Below, in pieces: positions 42,575-54,700 of a stretch of 64,000 nucleotides of DNA. How positions within the stretch are numbered: the stretch's first letter is position 1; every line of letters starts with the position of its first letter. A model generated the notes under the pieces. It was not told where the DNA came from, searched no databases, and saw nothing but the letters and a program-made list of their open reading frames with translations. Both the position numbers and the translations under genes were made by a program. Source of the DNA: Cardiocondyla obscurior (lineage: Eukaryota > Arthropoda > Insecta > Hymenoptera > Formicidae); assembly GCF_019399895.1 (NCBI RefSeq), contig NC_091886.1, forward strand, positions 1 through 64,000, read 5' to 3'.

Positions 42575-42987
42575 TGAATGGTAGTCAGACTTTCTATAAA
42601 TTTCTTGACGGGATTATTCTATAGAGAGACTTAATTATTGCTGAGATTTAAATACCAAGAAAAATTACGATGGACTAACCGGCAATGATCGCAATTTAAA
42701 TAAAATTCAAAACATTTTAAAGTTAATCTGCAACCGTAACATTTTTGTAAAACGCGGAACGTTCCAAGACAAAGGTAATAATTAGTAACAAGAGTAAAAC
42801 TACCTTTGAGTCTATCGACGTTAACTGCACAAAATAAGCAATAAATATTACGAGTTTCGCGGTAACGTCTGTACAATTCATGTACGCAAAGACCGGTTTC
42901 CAATTACTCGATTCGCGTTAGATTTAATAAAGCAGTGTCACAAATATTATTAACGCGTTGTGGGGTACGTTGATTGAAAGAGCACAT
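42575..42987 (-). pseudogene. Element B ORF1 (B3), interrupted
   Basis: The family ATG is at 42987. A stop-free piece from 42903 down to 42631 keeps CLFC, CYGC and CDHC, all three CxxC pairs, in the usual spacing, but the N-terminal part carries a stop upstream of MET-GLCVHELYRR and the frame ends early after YLNLSNN. The original stop codon has become sense. Confidence 0.55.
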
Positions 42988-43091
42988 TATACATCTTAGG
43001 ATAGTATAAAATAAACACACGTATTCAAAATAAGAGTCTAGACGCTATTTATAAAAATGCATGAAATGCGGTAAAGGTAAAGTTGACATCA

Positions 43092-43290
43092 CGACATTTA
43101 CAGCAGGAGTCGGGATAAAAAAATAAAAGTAAGCTTTTAAGTTAAGTGCTCGCTAAAAAAGTCAAACACGCAACCTTCACAGCAGAAGTTAGGGTAAAAA
43201 AGTAGATTTTGGTATTTTGGGTTTAAGTGCTAGCGATGCGGTAGATAAAAGATCAAGCACGACCCTCACAGCAGAAGGTAGGGTAAAAAA
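43092..43290 (-). repeat. Threefold hairpin repeat in the B3 intron (decayed)
   Basis: Copies near 43092, 43170 and 43260 correspond to the three in B4, with CAGCAG as the most constant part. Substitutions have weakened the stems. Confidence 0.5.
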
Positions 43291-43382
43291 GTAAAGTATT
43301 TTTTAGGTTTAAGTAAATACAAATAAATTTGGGATAGCGTAAACGCGTTCAACAGAATTAAGAGCGAGTTATTTGTACTTAC

Positions 43383-43670
43383 TCATTCTAGATATTTAAA
43401 CTGCGTTGCATTCAATTGTCTTCGTTGCGTTTCGATAAACTCGGCGTCGCAATGCACGTTTTTCTCCTGGGGTGGATTCTCGTAAACCCTTCTGTGTGAA
43501 ACAACTTTTGGAATAACTGCTGGGCTTGGCTTCCTCACGATAAAGGTGATTGGCGTCAAGTGGTAATGCGGGCGTACGTCGTTCGAATGTCGGTTTAAAG
43601 CGTGATTATACGCGGTTATTTTTTGAATCTGATATTTTCGACCGCCGCAGCGGATTTTAGAATTTGTCAT
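43383..43670 (-). CDS. Element B leader exon (B3), open 95-codon frame
   Basis: It starts MTNSKIRCGGRKYQIQKI at 43670 and has no internal stop, ending KYLE and TGA. The TGA overlaps the place where other copies have TGG followed by GTAAGT, so the stop is a one-base change at the exon boundary, and the GTAAGT donor itself is still present. This gives the cleanest view of the leader product: about 96 residues, basic at the N-terminus, a hydrophobic LTPITFIVRKPSP centre, and a Gln/Arg-rich end. No domain is recognised. It may be the first part of a spliced protein or a separate peptide. Confidence 0.45.
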   Translation of the reverse strand: MTNSKIRCGGRKYQIQKITAYNHALNRHSNDVRPHYHLTPITFIVRKPSPAVIPKVVSHRRVYENPPQEKNVHCDAEFIETQRRQLNATQFKYLE

Positions 43671-44411
43671 AAAGTTTTACAAAAATATTATAATATTAAA
43701 TAAAATTAATAAAAATTTTAAGATAAAAGCGTGCAGTGCAATTGCACCATTTCCAACACTAAAATGCCTGTTAAATTATTTTTAAAAACGTGCAGTGCGG
43801 CTGCACCGAAATTAATCGTCAATCACACAGGATCTTTGAGATATTGTTAATAATTAAAATTGTGAAACAATTGCAATTGGAATAAAGCAGGAGATTTAAG
43901 ATGTCATTGAAGTTACCACGAGAATTAAAACAACTAAAATATAATCTTAAATTTTACGTTACACTACTAGTTACAATTATAAAGTATTGAATATAGAAGT
44001 TAAATTTATTTCGTTAGACTTATGTCGTTAATTTATTAGACCCGCACGCGGTATAAACTTTTTTGGAAAAGAGATGTTAAAAATTTGAAGTCAGGATCTA
44101 ACTGTCGCTTCGGTGAGACTGAACTCCGGACTTTACCGGCGCTGTTTTTTATCTAGCGCTTAGGTGGTAATGGAAGTTGGTAGTGGGAGTAGCGGCGTTC
44201 GGCGCTGCGGGTCGCATGGAAGTGGAAGCCTTTGTTGGCGTGAATAAAGCTAAACTACTAGATATAAGTCGGCGCAATTAATGCTGTACTACACACGAGT
44301 AAAGCAATATAAATTTATATATGTTTTATATGTATAAGTAATAAATAATGCTTTAATGTACTCGCAAAAATATATTTATAAAAAATATATATTATTTGGC
44401 GGGACGTAACA

Positions 44412-45530
44412 AAATATACATATTATATTTTTAGTATTAAGAAAAAAGCAAAAAATTTAAGATTGAATTTGTTAATACTGTAAACATACTCTAAACATTT
44501 CTTAAACAATTTATGTAAATTATGTTTAAAAATTATCAGTTAAAATAATAAAGAAACTGAGCTTATTATGTGAGTCATGATTTTGAGTCATGATAAAACA
44601 ACATTTTAAACCAAGACCAGATTTTAAAAACAATAACGAAATTTGTTACCATATAAAGAACTAAAATTAAACTTACATAAACCAATTTAAAACTCTGTAA
44701 TTAAATAAGGATTAACAAAGACGAAACCACTTTTTTTCATTGCTCTAAAATGGTATACAGGGTGTCCCAAAGTCATGTAGAAAAACATTGGAACTAAGTA
44801 GATCTCGTTATTTTAAGAAGAAAAGTTTAACCATTTTTTATTCCGAGTAATATTAAGCTAGATAATAATTATTAAAAATTATATTCTTTGAGCGGAACTT
44901 ACTGCCCCCCACACCGCGCGGAGACGCTTTATCTATTGGTAGTCCCCAATCCTTGCGTTCTCGATCATCGATAAAAAAAATGAAAGCGCGCGAAGCAAGA
45001 CAAACGGTTACGATCGGCCCACCTAGATAAACTGGTCTAAACCAGAAATCAAAAAAAGGCGACAACGCGTAACAATACAAAAAAAATTATCGATGATCAA
45101 AAAAACAAGGACTAAGGACTACCGACGGAAAAAGCGTTTCCGCGCGGTGTGAGAAACAGTAAGATCCGCCCAAAAAATCTAATTTTTAATAATTTTTATT
45201 TTGTTTAATATTAATCAAAATAAAAAATGATTAAAAACGTTTCGTCTTAAAATAACGACATCTACATAATTTTAAAGTCTGTCTACATGACTTTGGGACA
45301 CGCTGTATAAGCAGTACTAAAAACCACAAGCAACCATTACCTATCTCGCGCTCGCTCTTTAGTAAAAAGCTTAAAAAATTCTCAAAAATTTTCTTGTAAA
45401 ATTTAAAAAAATTCTTAAGCTCTAAGCTTTTAGATAATTTTAGAAAGTTTATAAAGAATTACAAATTAAAATACGCATATTGAAAATTCGTTAAAATAAA
45501 AAACCAACTTTAAAAATACGGACCTATTTC
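44412..45530 (-). mobile_element. Element A copy 4 (A4), reversed, strongly decayed
   Basis: The reverse complement matches A1 from the AT-rich block after the predicted donor, through GAGTCATGA, the small-ORF region and the AAATACGCATATT block, to about 220 bp short of the A start. It is cut at 44411 by B3 and contains the MITE at 44758-45305. The small ORF is destroyed. It is the most diverged A copy and borders the large satellite. Confidence 0.7.
44758..45305. mobile_element. 548-bp foldback MITE with TA duplication, Tc1/mariner type
   Basis: It starts CAGGGTGTCCCAAAGTCATG and ends with the inverse, ACTTTGGGACACGCTG. TA lies on both sides (44756-44757 and 45306-45307), and removing the element plus one TA restores the A sequence TAGTATATAAGCAG seen in A1. 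Inverted similarity is not limited to the tips: each half runs about 250 bp (through the CACACCGCGCGGAGACGC block and ATCATCGATAA) to a centre near 45030. The 75-codon ORF across it has no support. TA duplications are typical of Tc1/mariner. Confidence 0.85.
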
Positions 45531-45740
45531 AAGTTTTTTGTTTTCACCAGTATGCAAAATATTGCAAAAAAACAAAATAAATATTTTTTAAATCTGGCAA
45601 CGTAGTATTATGCGCAATTTGAAAAAAATGTATACAAGTTTATTTTAAGCATTTCACTTTTACCAGTAGCAGAAATATGGCTAAAAACAAAAAACAAAAA
45701 TCTTGCAACGTAGAATTGTGCAGTGACGTCAGCAAATGCC
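45531..45740 (+). repeat. Decayed outer monomers of the large satellite
   Basis: TTTTCACCAGTATGCAAAATATTGC, AAATCTGGCAACGTAGTATTATG and a second similar set correspond in order to CACCAGAAGCAGAGATATTGAC and AAATCTGACCACGTGACGTC of the array, with many changes. The strong CACGTG and TGACGTCA boxes are lost in these first units. Such edge decay is usual for satellites. Confidence 0.7.
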
Positions 45741-48700
45741 ATTATGACCATTTTCAGCGTTCTACCCCCACCAAAAGCAAAGATATTAACAAAAAACGAA
45801 AAAAAAATTTTTGAAAATCTGACCACGTGACGTCGTGCGGTGACGTCAGCAGATGCCCACGTGACCATTTGTAGCGTCCTACTCCCTCCAGGGGCGAAGA
45901 TATTGACAAAAAACGAAGAAAAAATTTTTGAAAATCTGACCACGTGACGTCGTGCGGTGACGTCAGCAGATGCCCACGTGACCATTTTTAGCGTCCTACC
46001 CTCTCCAGGGGCAAAATATTGACGAAAAACAAAAAAATTTTTGAAAATCTGACCACGTGACGTCGTGCGGTGACGTCAGCAGATGCCCACGTGACCATTT
46101 TTAGCGTCCTACCTTCTTCAGGGGCGAAGATATTGACGAAAAACAAAAAAAAATTTTTGAAAATCTGACCACGTGACGTCGTGCGGTGACGTCAGCAGAT
46201 GCCCACGTGACCATTTTTAGCGTCCTACCCCTTCCAGGGGCGAAGATATTGACGAAAAACAAAAAAAAATTTTTGAAAATCTGACCACGTGACGTCGTGC
46301 GGTGACGTCAGCAGATGCCCACGTGATCATTTTTAGCGTCCTACCTCTTCCAGGGGCGAAATATTGACGAAAAACGAAAAATAAATTTTTGAAAATCTGA
46401 CCACGTGACGTCGTGCGGTGACGTCAGCAGATGCCCACGTGACCATTTTTAGCGTCCTACCCCCTCCAGGGGCAAAGATATTGACAAAAACAAAAAAAAA
46501 TTTTTGAAAATCTGACCACGTGACGTCGTGCGGTGACGTCAGCAGATGCTTACGTAACCATTTTTAGCGTCCTACCCCTCCAGGGGCAAAAATATTGACA
46601 AAAAACAAAAAAAAATTTTTGAAAATCTGACCACGTGACGTCGTGCGGTGACGTCAGCAGATGCCCACGTGATCATTTTTAGCGTCCTACCTTCTTCAGA
46701 AGCGAAGATATTGACGAAAAACGAAAAAAAAATTTTTGAAAATCTGACCACGTGACGTCGTGCGGTGACGTCAGCAGATGCCCACGTGACCATTTTCAGC
46801 GTCCTACCCCCTCCAGAAGCGGAATTATTAACGAAAAACAAAAAAAAAATTTTTGAAAATCTGACAACGTGACGTCGTGCGGTAACGTCAGCAGATGCCC
46901 ACGTGACCATTTTTAGCGTCCTACCCCCTCCAGGGGCAAAGATATTGACAAAAAACAAAAAAAAAATTTTGAAAATCTGACCACGTGACGTCGTGCGGTG
47001 ACGTCAGCAGATGCCCACGTGACCATTTTTAGCGTCCTACCCCCTCCAGGGGCGAAGATATTGACGAAAAACAAAAAAAAATTTTTGAAAATCTGACCAC
47101 GTGACGTCGTGCGGTGACGTCAGCAGATGCCCACGTGACCATTTTTAGCGTCCTACCTTCTTCAGGGGCGAAGATATTGACGAAAAACGAAAAAAAATTT
47201 TGAAAATCTGACCACGTGACGTCGTGCGGTGACGTCAGCAGATGCCCGTGACCATTTTTAGCGTCCTACTTCCTCCAGGAGCGAAGATATTGACGAAAAA
47301 CGAAAAAAATTTTGAAAATCTGACCACGTGACGTCGTGCGGTGACGTCAGCAGATGCCCACGTGACCATTTTTAGCGTCCTACCCTCTCCAGGGGCCAAG
47401 ATATTGACAAAAAACAAAAAAAAAGTTTTTGAAAATCTGACCACGTGACGTCGTGCGGTGACGTCAGCAGATGCCCACGTGATCATTTTTAGCGTCCTAC
47501 CTTTTTCAGGAGCGAAGATATTGACGGAAAACAAAAAAAAAATTTTTGAAAATTTGACCACGTGACGTCGTGCGGTGACGTCAGCAGATGCCCACGTGAC
47601 CATTTTTAGCGTCCTATTTCCTCCAGGAGCCAAAATGTTGACGAAAAACGAAAAAAAAATTTTTGAAAATCTGACCACGTGACGTCGTGCGGTGACGTCA
47701 GCAGATGCCCACGTGACCATTTTTAGCGTCCTACCTTTTCAGGGGCGAAGATATTGACGAAAAAAAAAAAAATTTTTGAAAATCGGACCACGTGACGTCG
47801 TGCGGTGACGTCAGCAGATGCCCACGTGACCATTTGTAGCGTCCTACCCCCTCCAGGGGCGAAGATATTGACGAAAAACGAAAAAAATTTTTTGAAAATC
47901 TGACCACGTGACGTCGTGCGGTGACGTCAGCAGATGCCCACGTGACCATTTTTAGCGTCTTACCCCCTCCAGGGGCGGAGATGTTGACGAAAAACGAAAA
48001 AAAAATTTTTGAAAATCTGACCACGTGACGTCGTGCGGTGACGTCAACAAATGCCCACGTGACCATTTTTAGTGTCCTACTTTTTCCAAGGGCAAAAATA
48101 TTGACAAAAAACAAAAAAAAACATTTTGAAAATCTGACCACGTGACGTTGTGCGGTGACGTCAGCAGATGCCCACGTAAGCATTTTTTGCGTCCTACCTC
48201 CTCCAGAAACAAAGATATAGACAAAAAACAAAAAAAAACATTTTGAAAATCTGACCACGTGACGTCGTGCGGTGACGTCAGCAATGCCCACGTGACCATT
48301 TTTAGCGTCCTACCCCCTCCAGGGGCGAAATATTGACGAAAAACAAAAAAAATTTTTGAAAATCTGACCACGTGACGTCGTGCGGTGACGTCAGCAGATG
48401 CCCACGAGATCATTTTTAGCGTCCTACCTTCTTCAGGAGCGAAGATATTGACGAAAAACAAAAAAAAAATTTTGAAAATCTGACCACGTGACGTCGTGCG
48501 GTGACGTCAGCAGATGCCCACGTGACCATTTTTAGCGTCCTACCTTTTCCAGGAGCAAAGATATTGACGAAAAACAAAAAAAAATTTTTGAAAATCTGAC
48601 CACGTGACGTCGTGCGGTGACGTCAGCAGATGCCCACGTGACCATTTTTAGCGTCCTACCCTTTCCAGGGGCGAAGATATTGACGAAAAACAAAAAAAAA

Positions 48701-51700
48701 TTTTTGAAAATCTGACCACGTGACGTCGTGCGGTGACGTCAGCAGATGCCCACGTGACCATTTTTAGCGTCCTACCCTTTCCAGGGGCGAAGATATTGAC
48801 GAAAAACGAAAAAACAATTTTTAAAAATCTGACTACGTGACGTCGTGCGGTGACGTCAGCAAATGCCCACGTGACCATTTTTAGCGTCCTACCCTCCAGG
48901 GCGAAGATATTGACGAAAAACATAAAAGTAATTTTTAAAAATCTGACCACGTAACGTCGTGCGGTGACGTCAGCAGATGCCCACGTGACAATTTTAGCGT
49001 CCTACCCCTCCAGGGGCGAAGAAATTGACGAAAAACAAAAAAAATTTTTGAAAATCTGACCACGTGACGTCGTGCGGTGACGTCAGCAGATGCCCACGTG
49101 ACCATTTTTAGCGTCCTACTTTTCCAGGGCAAAGATATTGACGAAAAACAAAAAAAATTTTGAAAATCTGACCACGTGACGTCGTGCGGTGACGTCAGCA
49201 GATGCCCACGTGACCATTTTTAGCGTCCTACCTCCAGGGCAAGATATTGACGAAAAACAAAAAAATTTTGAAAATCTGACCACGTGACGTCGTGCGGTGA
49301 CGTCAGCAGATGCCCACGTGACCATTTTTAGCGTCCTACCCCCTCAGGGGCGAAATATTGACGAAAAACAAAAAAAAATTTTTGAAAATCTGACCACGTG
49401 ACGTCGTGCGGTGACGTCAGCAGATGCCCGCGTGACCATTTTTAGCGTCCTACCCTCCCAGGGGCGAAGATATTGACGAAAAACAAAAAAAATTTTTGAA
49501 AATCTGACCACGTGACGTCGTGCGGTGACGTCAGCAGATGCCCGTGACCATTTTAGCGTCCTACCCTTTCCAAGGGCGAAGATATTGACGAAAAACAAAA
49601 AAAATTTTGAAAATCTGACCACGTGACGTCGTGCGGTGACGTCAGCAGATGCCCACGTGACCATTTTTAGCGTCCTACCTTCTTCAGGGGCGAAGATATT
49701 GACGAAAAACAAAAAAAAATTTTGAAAATCTGACCACGTGACGTCGTGCGGTGACGTCAGCAGATGCCCACGTGACCATTTTTAGCGTCCTACCTTCTCA
49801 AGGGCGAAGATATTGACGAAAAACAAAAAAATTTTGAAAATCTGACCACGTGACGTCGTGCGGTGACGTCAGCAGATGCCCACGTGACCATTTTAGCGTC
49901 CTACCCTCCAAAGGCGAATATTGACGAAAAACAAAAAAAAATTTTGAAAATCTGACCACGTGACGTCGTGCGGTGACGTCAGCAGATGCCCACGTGACCA
50001 TTTTTAGCGTCCTACTTTCCAGGGCGAAGATATTGACGAAAAACGAAAAAAATTTTTGAAAATCTGACCACGTGACGTCGTGCGGTGACGTCAGCAGATG
50101 CCCACGCGACCATTTTTGGCGTCCTACCTCCTCCAGAGGCGAAGATATTGACAAAAAACAAAAAAGTAATTTTTGAAAATGTGACCACGTGACGTCGTGC
50201 GGTGACGTCAGCAGATGCCACGTGACCATTTTTAGCGTCCTACCCTTTCCAGGGGCGAAGATATTGACGAAAAACGAAAAAAAAATTTTGAAAATCTGAC
50301 CACATGACGTCGTGCGGTGACGTCAGCAGATGCCCACGTGACCATTTTTAGCGTCCTACTCCTTCCAGGGGCGAAGATATTGACGAAAAACAAAAAAGAA
50401 ATTTTTGAAAATCTGACCACGTGACGTCGTGCGGTGACGTCAGCAGATGCCCACGTGACCATTTTTAGCGTCCTACTTTCCAGGGGCAAAGATATTGACG
50501 AAAAACAAAAAAAATTTTGAAAATCTGACCACGTGACGTCGTGCGGTGACGTCAGCAGATGCCCACGTGACCATTTTTAGCGTCCTACCCCTCCAGGGGC
50601 GAAGATATTGACGAAAAACGAAAAAAAAATTTTTGAAAATCTGACCACGTGACGTCGTGCGGTGACGTCAGCAGATGCCCACGTTTTTAGCGTCCTACCC
50701 TCTCCAGGGGCGAAGATATTGACGAAAAACAAAAAAGAAATTTTTGAAAATCTGACCACGTGACGTCGTGCGGTGACGTCAGCAGATGCCCACGTGACCA
50801 TTTTTAGCGTCCTACCTTTTCCAAGGGCGAAGATATTGACGAAAAACAAAAAAAAAATTTTTGAAAATCTGACCACGTGACGTCGTGCGGTGACGTCAGC
50901 AGATGCCCACGTGACCATTTTTAGCGTCCTACCTTCTCCAGGAAAAGATATTGACGAAAAACAAAAAAATTTTTGAAAATCTGACCACGTGACGTCGTGC
51001 GGTGACGTCAGCAGATGCCACGTGACCATTTTAGCGTCCTACCCCTCCAGGGGCGAAGATATTGACGAAAAACAAAAAAAAATTTTTGAAAATCTGACCA
51101 CGTGACGTCGTGCGGTGACGTCAGCAGATGCCCACGTGACCATTTTTAGCGTCCTACCCTTTCCAGGGGCGAAGATATTGACGAAAAACGAAAAAAAAAT
51201 TTTTGAAAATCTGACCACGTGACGTCGTGCGGTGACGTCAGCAGATGCCCACGTGACCATTTTTAGCGTCCTACCTTCTTCAGGAGCGAAGATATTGACG
51301 AAAAACGAAAAAAAAATGTTTGAAAATCTGACCACGTGACGTCGTGCGGTGACGTCAGCAGATGCCCACGTGACCATTTTTAGCGTCCTACCCCTTCCAG
51401 AGGCGAAGATATTGACAAAAAACAAAAAAATTTTGAAAATCTGACCACGTGACGTCGTGCGGTGACGTCAGCAGATGCCCACGTGACCATTTTAGCGTCC
51501 TACCCTTTCAGGGGCGAAGATATTGACGAAAAACAAAAAAAAATTTTTGAAAATCTGACCACGTGACGTCGTGCGGTGACGTCAGCAGATGCCCACGTGA
51601 CCATTTTTAGCGTCCTACCCCCTTCAAGGGCGAAGATATTGACGAAAAACAAAAAAAAATTTTGAAAATCTGACCACGTGACGTCGTGCGGTGACGTCAG

Positions 51701-54700
51701 CAGATGCCCACGTGACCATTTTTAGCGTCCTACCTTTTCCAGGGGCGAAGATATTGACGAAAAACAAAAAAAAAATTTTTGAAAATCTGACCACGTGACG
51801 TCGTGCGGTGACGTCAGCAGATGCCAACGTGACCATTTTTAGCGTCCTACCCTTTCCAGGGCGAAGATATTGACGAAAAACAAAAAATTTTGAAAATCTG
51901 ACCACGTGACGTCGTGCGGTGACGTCAGCAGATGCCCACGTGACCATTTTTAGCGTCCTACCCCTCCAGGGGCAAGATATTGACGAAAAACAAAAAAAAT
52001 TTTTGAAAATCTGACCACGTGACGTCGTGCGGTGACGTCAGCAGATGCCCACGTGACCATTTTTAGCGTCCTACCCCTCCAGGGCGAAGATATTGACGAA
52101 AAACGAAAAAAATTTTTGAAAATCTGACCACGTGACGTCGTGCGGTGACGTCAGCAGATGCCCACGTGACCATTTTTAGCGTCCTACCCCTCCAGGAGCG
52201 AAGATATTGACGAAAACAAAAAAAAATTTTGAAAATCTGACCACGTGACGTCGTGCGGTGACGTCAGCAGATGCCCACGTGACCATTTTTAGCGTCCTAC
52301 CTTTCCAGGAGCGAAGATATTGACAAAAAAAAAAAATTTTTGAAAATCTGACCACGTGACGTCGTGCGGTGACGTCAGCAGATGCCCACGTGACCATTTT
52401 AGCGTCCTACCTTCTCCAGAAGCAAATATTGACGAAAAACAAAAAAAAATTTTGAAAATCTGACCACGTGACGTCGTGCGGTGACGTCAGCAGATGCCCA
52501 CGTGACCATTTTAGCGTCCTACCCCTCCAAGGCGAAGGACGAAAAACAAAAAAAATTTTTGAAAATCTGACCACGTGACGTCGTGCGGTGACGTCAGCAG
52601 ATGCCCACGTGACCATTTTAGCGTCCTACCTTTTCAGGGGCGAAGATATTGACGAAAAACAAAAAAATTTTGAAAATCTGACCACGTGACGTCGTGCGGT
52701 GACGTCAGCAGATGCCCACGTGACCATTTTAGCGTCCTACCCCTTCAGGAGCGAAGATATTGACGAAAAACAAAAAAATTTTGAAAATCTGACCACGTGA
52801 CGTCGTGCGGTGACGTCAGCAGATGCCCACGTGACCATTTTTAGCGTCCTACCCTTTCCAGAAGCGAAGATATTGACGAAAAACGAAAAAAAATTTTTGA
52901 AAATCTGACCACGTGACGTCGTGCGGTGACGTCAGCAGATGCCCACGTGACCATTTTAGCGTCCTACCTTCTCCAGAAGCGGATATTGACGAAAAACAAA
53001 AAAAATTTTTGAAAATCTGACCACGTGACGTCGTGCGGTGACGTCAGCAGATGCCCGTGACCATTTTTAGCGTCCTACCCCTTCAGGAGCGAAGATATTG
53101 ACGAAAAACGAAAAAAAATTTTGAAAATCTGACCACGTGACGTCGTGCGGTGACGTCAGCAGATGCCCACGTGACCATTTTTAGCGTCCTACCCCTTCAG
53201 AAGCGAAGATATTGACGAAAAACAAAAAAATTTTGAAAATCTGACCACGTGACGTCGTGCGGTGACGTCAGCAGATGCCCGTGACCATTTTTAGCGTCCT
53301 ACCTTTTCCAGGGGCGAAGATATTGACGAAAAACGAAAAAAAAATTTTTGAAAATCTGACCACGTGACGTCGTGCGGTGACGTCAGCAGATGCCCACGTG
53401 ATCATTTTTAGCGTCCTACTTTTTTCAGGAGCGAAGATATTGACGAAAAACGAAAAAAAAATTTTTGAAAATCTGACCACGTGACGTCGTGCGGTGACGT
53501 CAGCAGATGCCCACGTGACCATTTTTAGCGTCCTACCTTTTCCAGGGGCGAAGATATTGACGAAAAACAAAAAAAAAATTTTGAAAATCTGACCACGTGA
53601 CGTCGTGCGGTGACGTCAGCAGATGCCCACGTGACCATTTTTAGCGTCCTACCCTTCCAGGGCAGAATATTGACGAAAAACGAAAAAAATTTTTGAAAAT
53701 CTGACCACGTGACGTCGTGCGGTGACGTCAGCAGATGCCCACGTGACCATTTTTAGCGTCCTACTCCTCCAAAGCAAAGATATTGACAAAAACAAAAATT
53801 TTTGAAAATCTGACCACGTGACGTCGTGCGGTGACGTCAGCAGATGCCCACGTGACCATTTTTAGCGTCCTACTCTTTCCAGGGGCAAGATATTGACGAA
53901 AAAAAAAAAAATTTTTGAAAATCTGACCACGTGACGTCGTGCGGTGACGTCAGCAGATGCCCACGTGACCATTTTAGCGTCCTACCCCTCCAGGGGCAAA
54001 GATATTGACGAAAAACAAAAAAATTTTTGAAAATCTGACCACGTGACGTCGTGCGGTGACGTCAGCAGATGCCCACGTGACCATTTTAGCGTCCTACCCC
54101 TCCAGGGCGAAGATATTGACGAAAAACGAAAAAAAAATTTTGAAAATCTGACCACGTGACGTCGTGCGGTGACGTCAGCAGATGCCCACGTGACCATTTT
54201 TAGCGTCCTACCCTCTCAAAGGCGAAGATATTGACGAAAAACAAAAAAATTTTTTGAATCTGACCACGTGACGTCGTGCGGTGACGTCAGCAGATGCCCA
54301 CGTGACCATTTTAGCGTCCTACTTTCAGGAGCGAAGATATTGACGAAAAACAAAAAAAATTTTTGAAAATCTGACGTGACGTCGTGCGGTGACGTCAGCA
54401 GATGCCCACGTGACCATTTTTAGCGTCCTACCCTTTCCAGGGCGAAATATTGACGAAAAACAAAAAAAATTTTGAAAATCTGACCACGTGACGTCGTGCG
54501 GTGACGTCAGCAGATGCCCACGTGACCATTTTAGCGTCCTACCTCCTTCAGGAGCGAAGATATTGACGAAAAACGAAAAATTTTTGAAAATCTGACCACG
54601 TGACGTCGTGCGGTGACGTCAGCAGATGCCCACGTGACCATTTTTAGCGTCCTACCCTCTCCAGAGGCGAAGATATTGACGAAAAACGAAAAAAAAATTT

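Larger units (their letters stand above)
42183..44411 (-). mobile_element. Element B copy 3 (B3), 3' terminus eroded
   Basis: The 5' terminus CGGGACGTAACA ends at 44411, inside reversed element A4, so B3 entered A4. At the other side the tail GGACCACGGGCCTAGGC is present but the last 15 or so bases of the terminus are gone or altered. Internal order is the same as in B4. ORF1 and ORF2 are damaged; the leader exon is the best kept of all copies. Confidence 0.75.

Noticed and set aside
44853..45080. 75-codon ORF on the minus strand
   Set aside because: It lies across the middle of the foldback MITE and has no counterpart or transposase motif.
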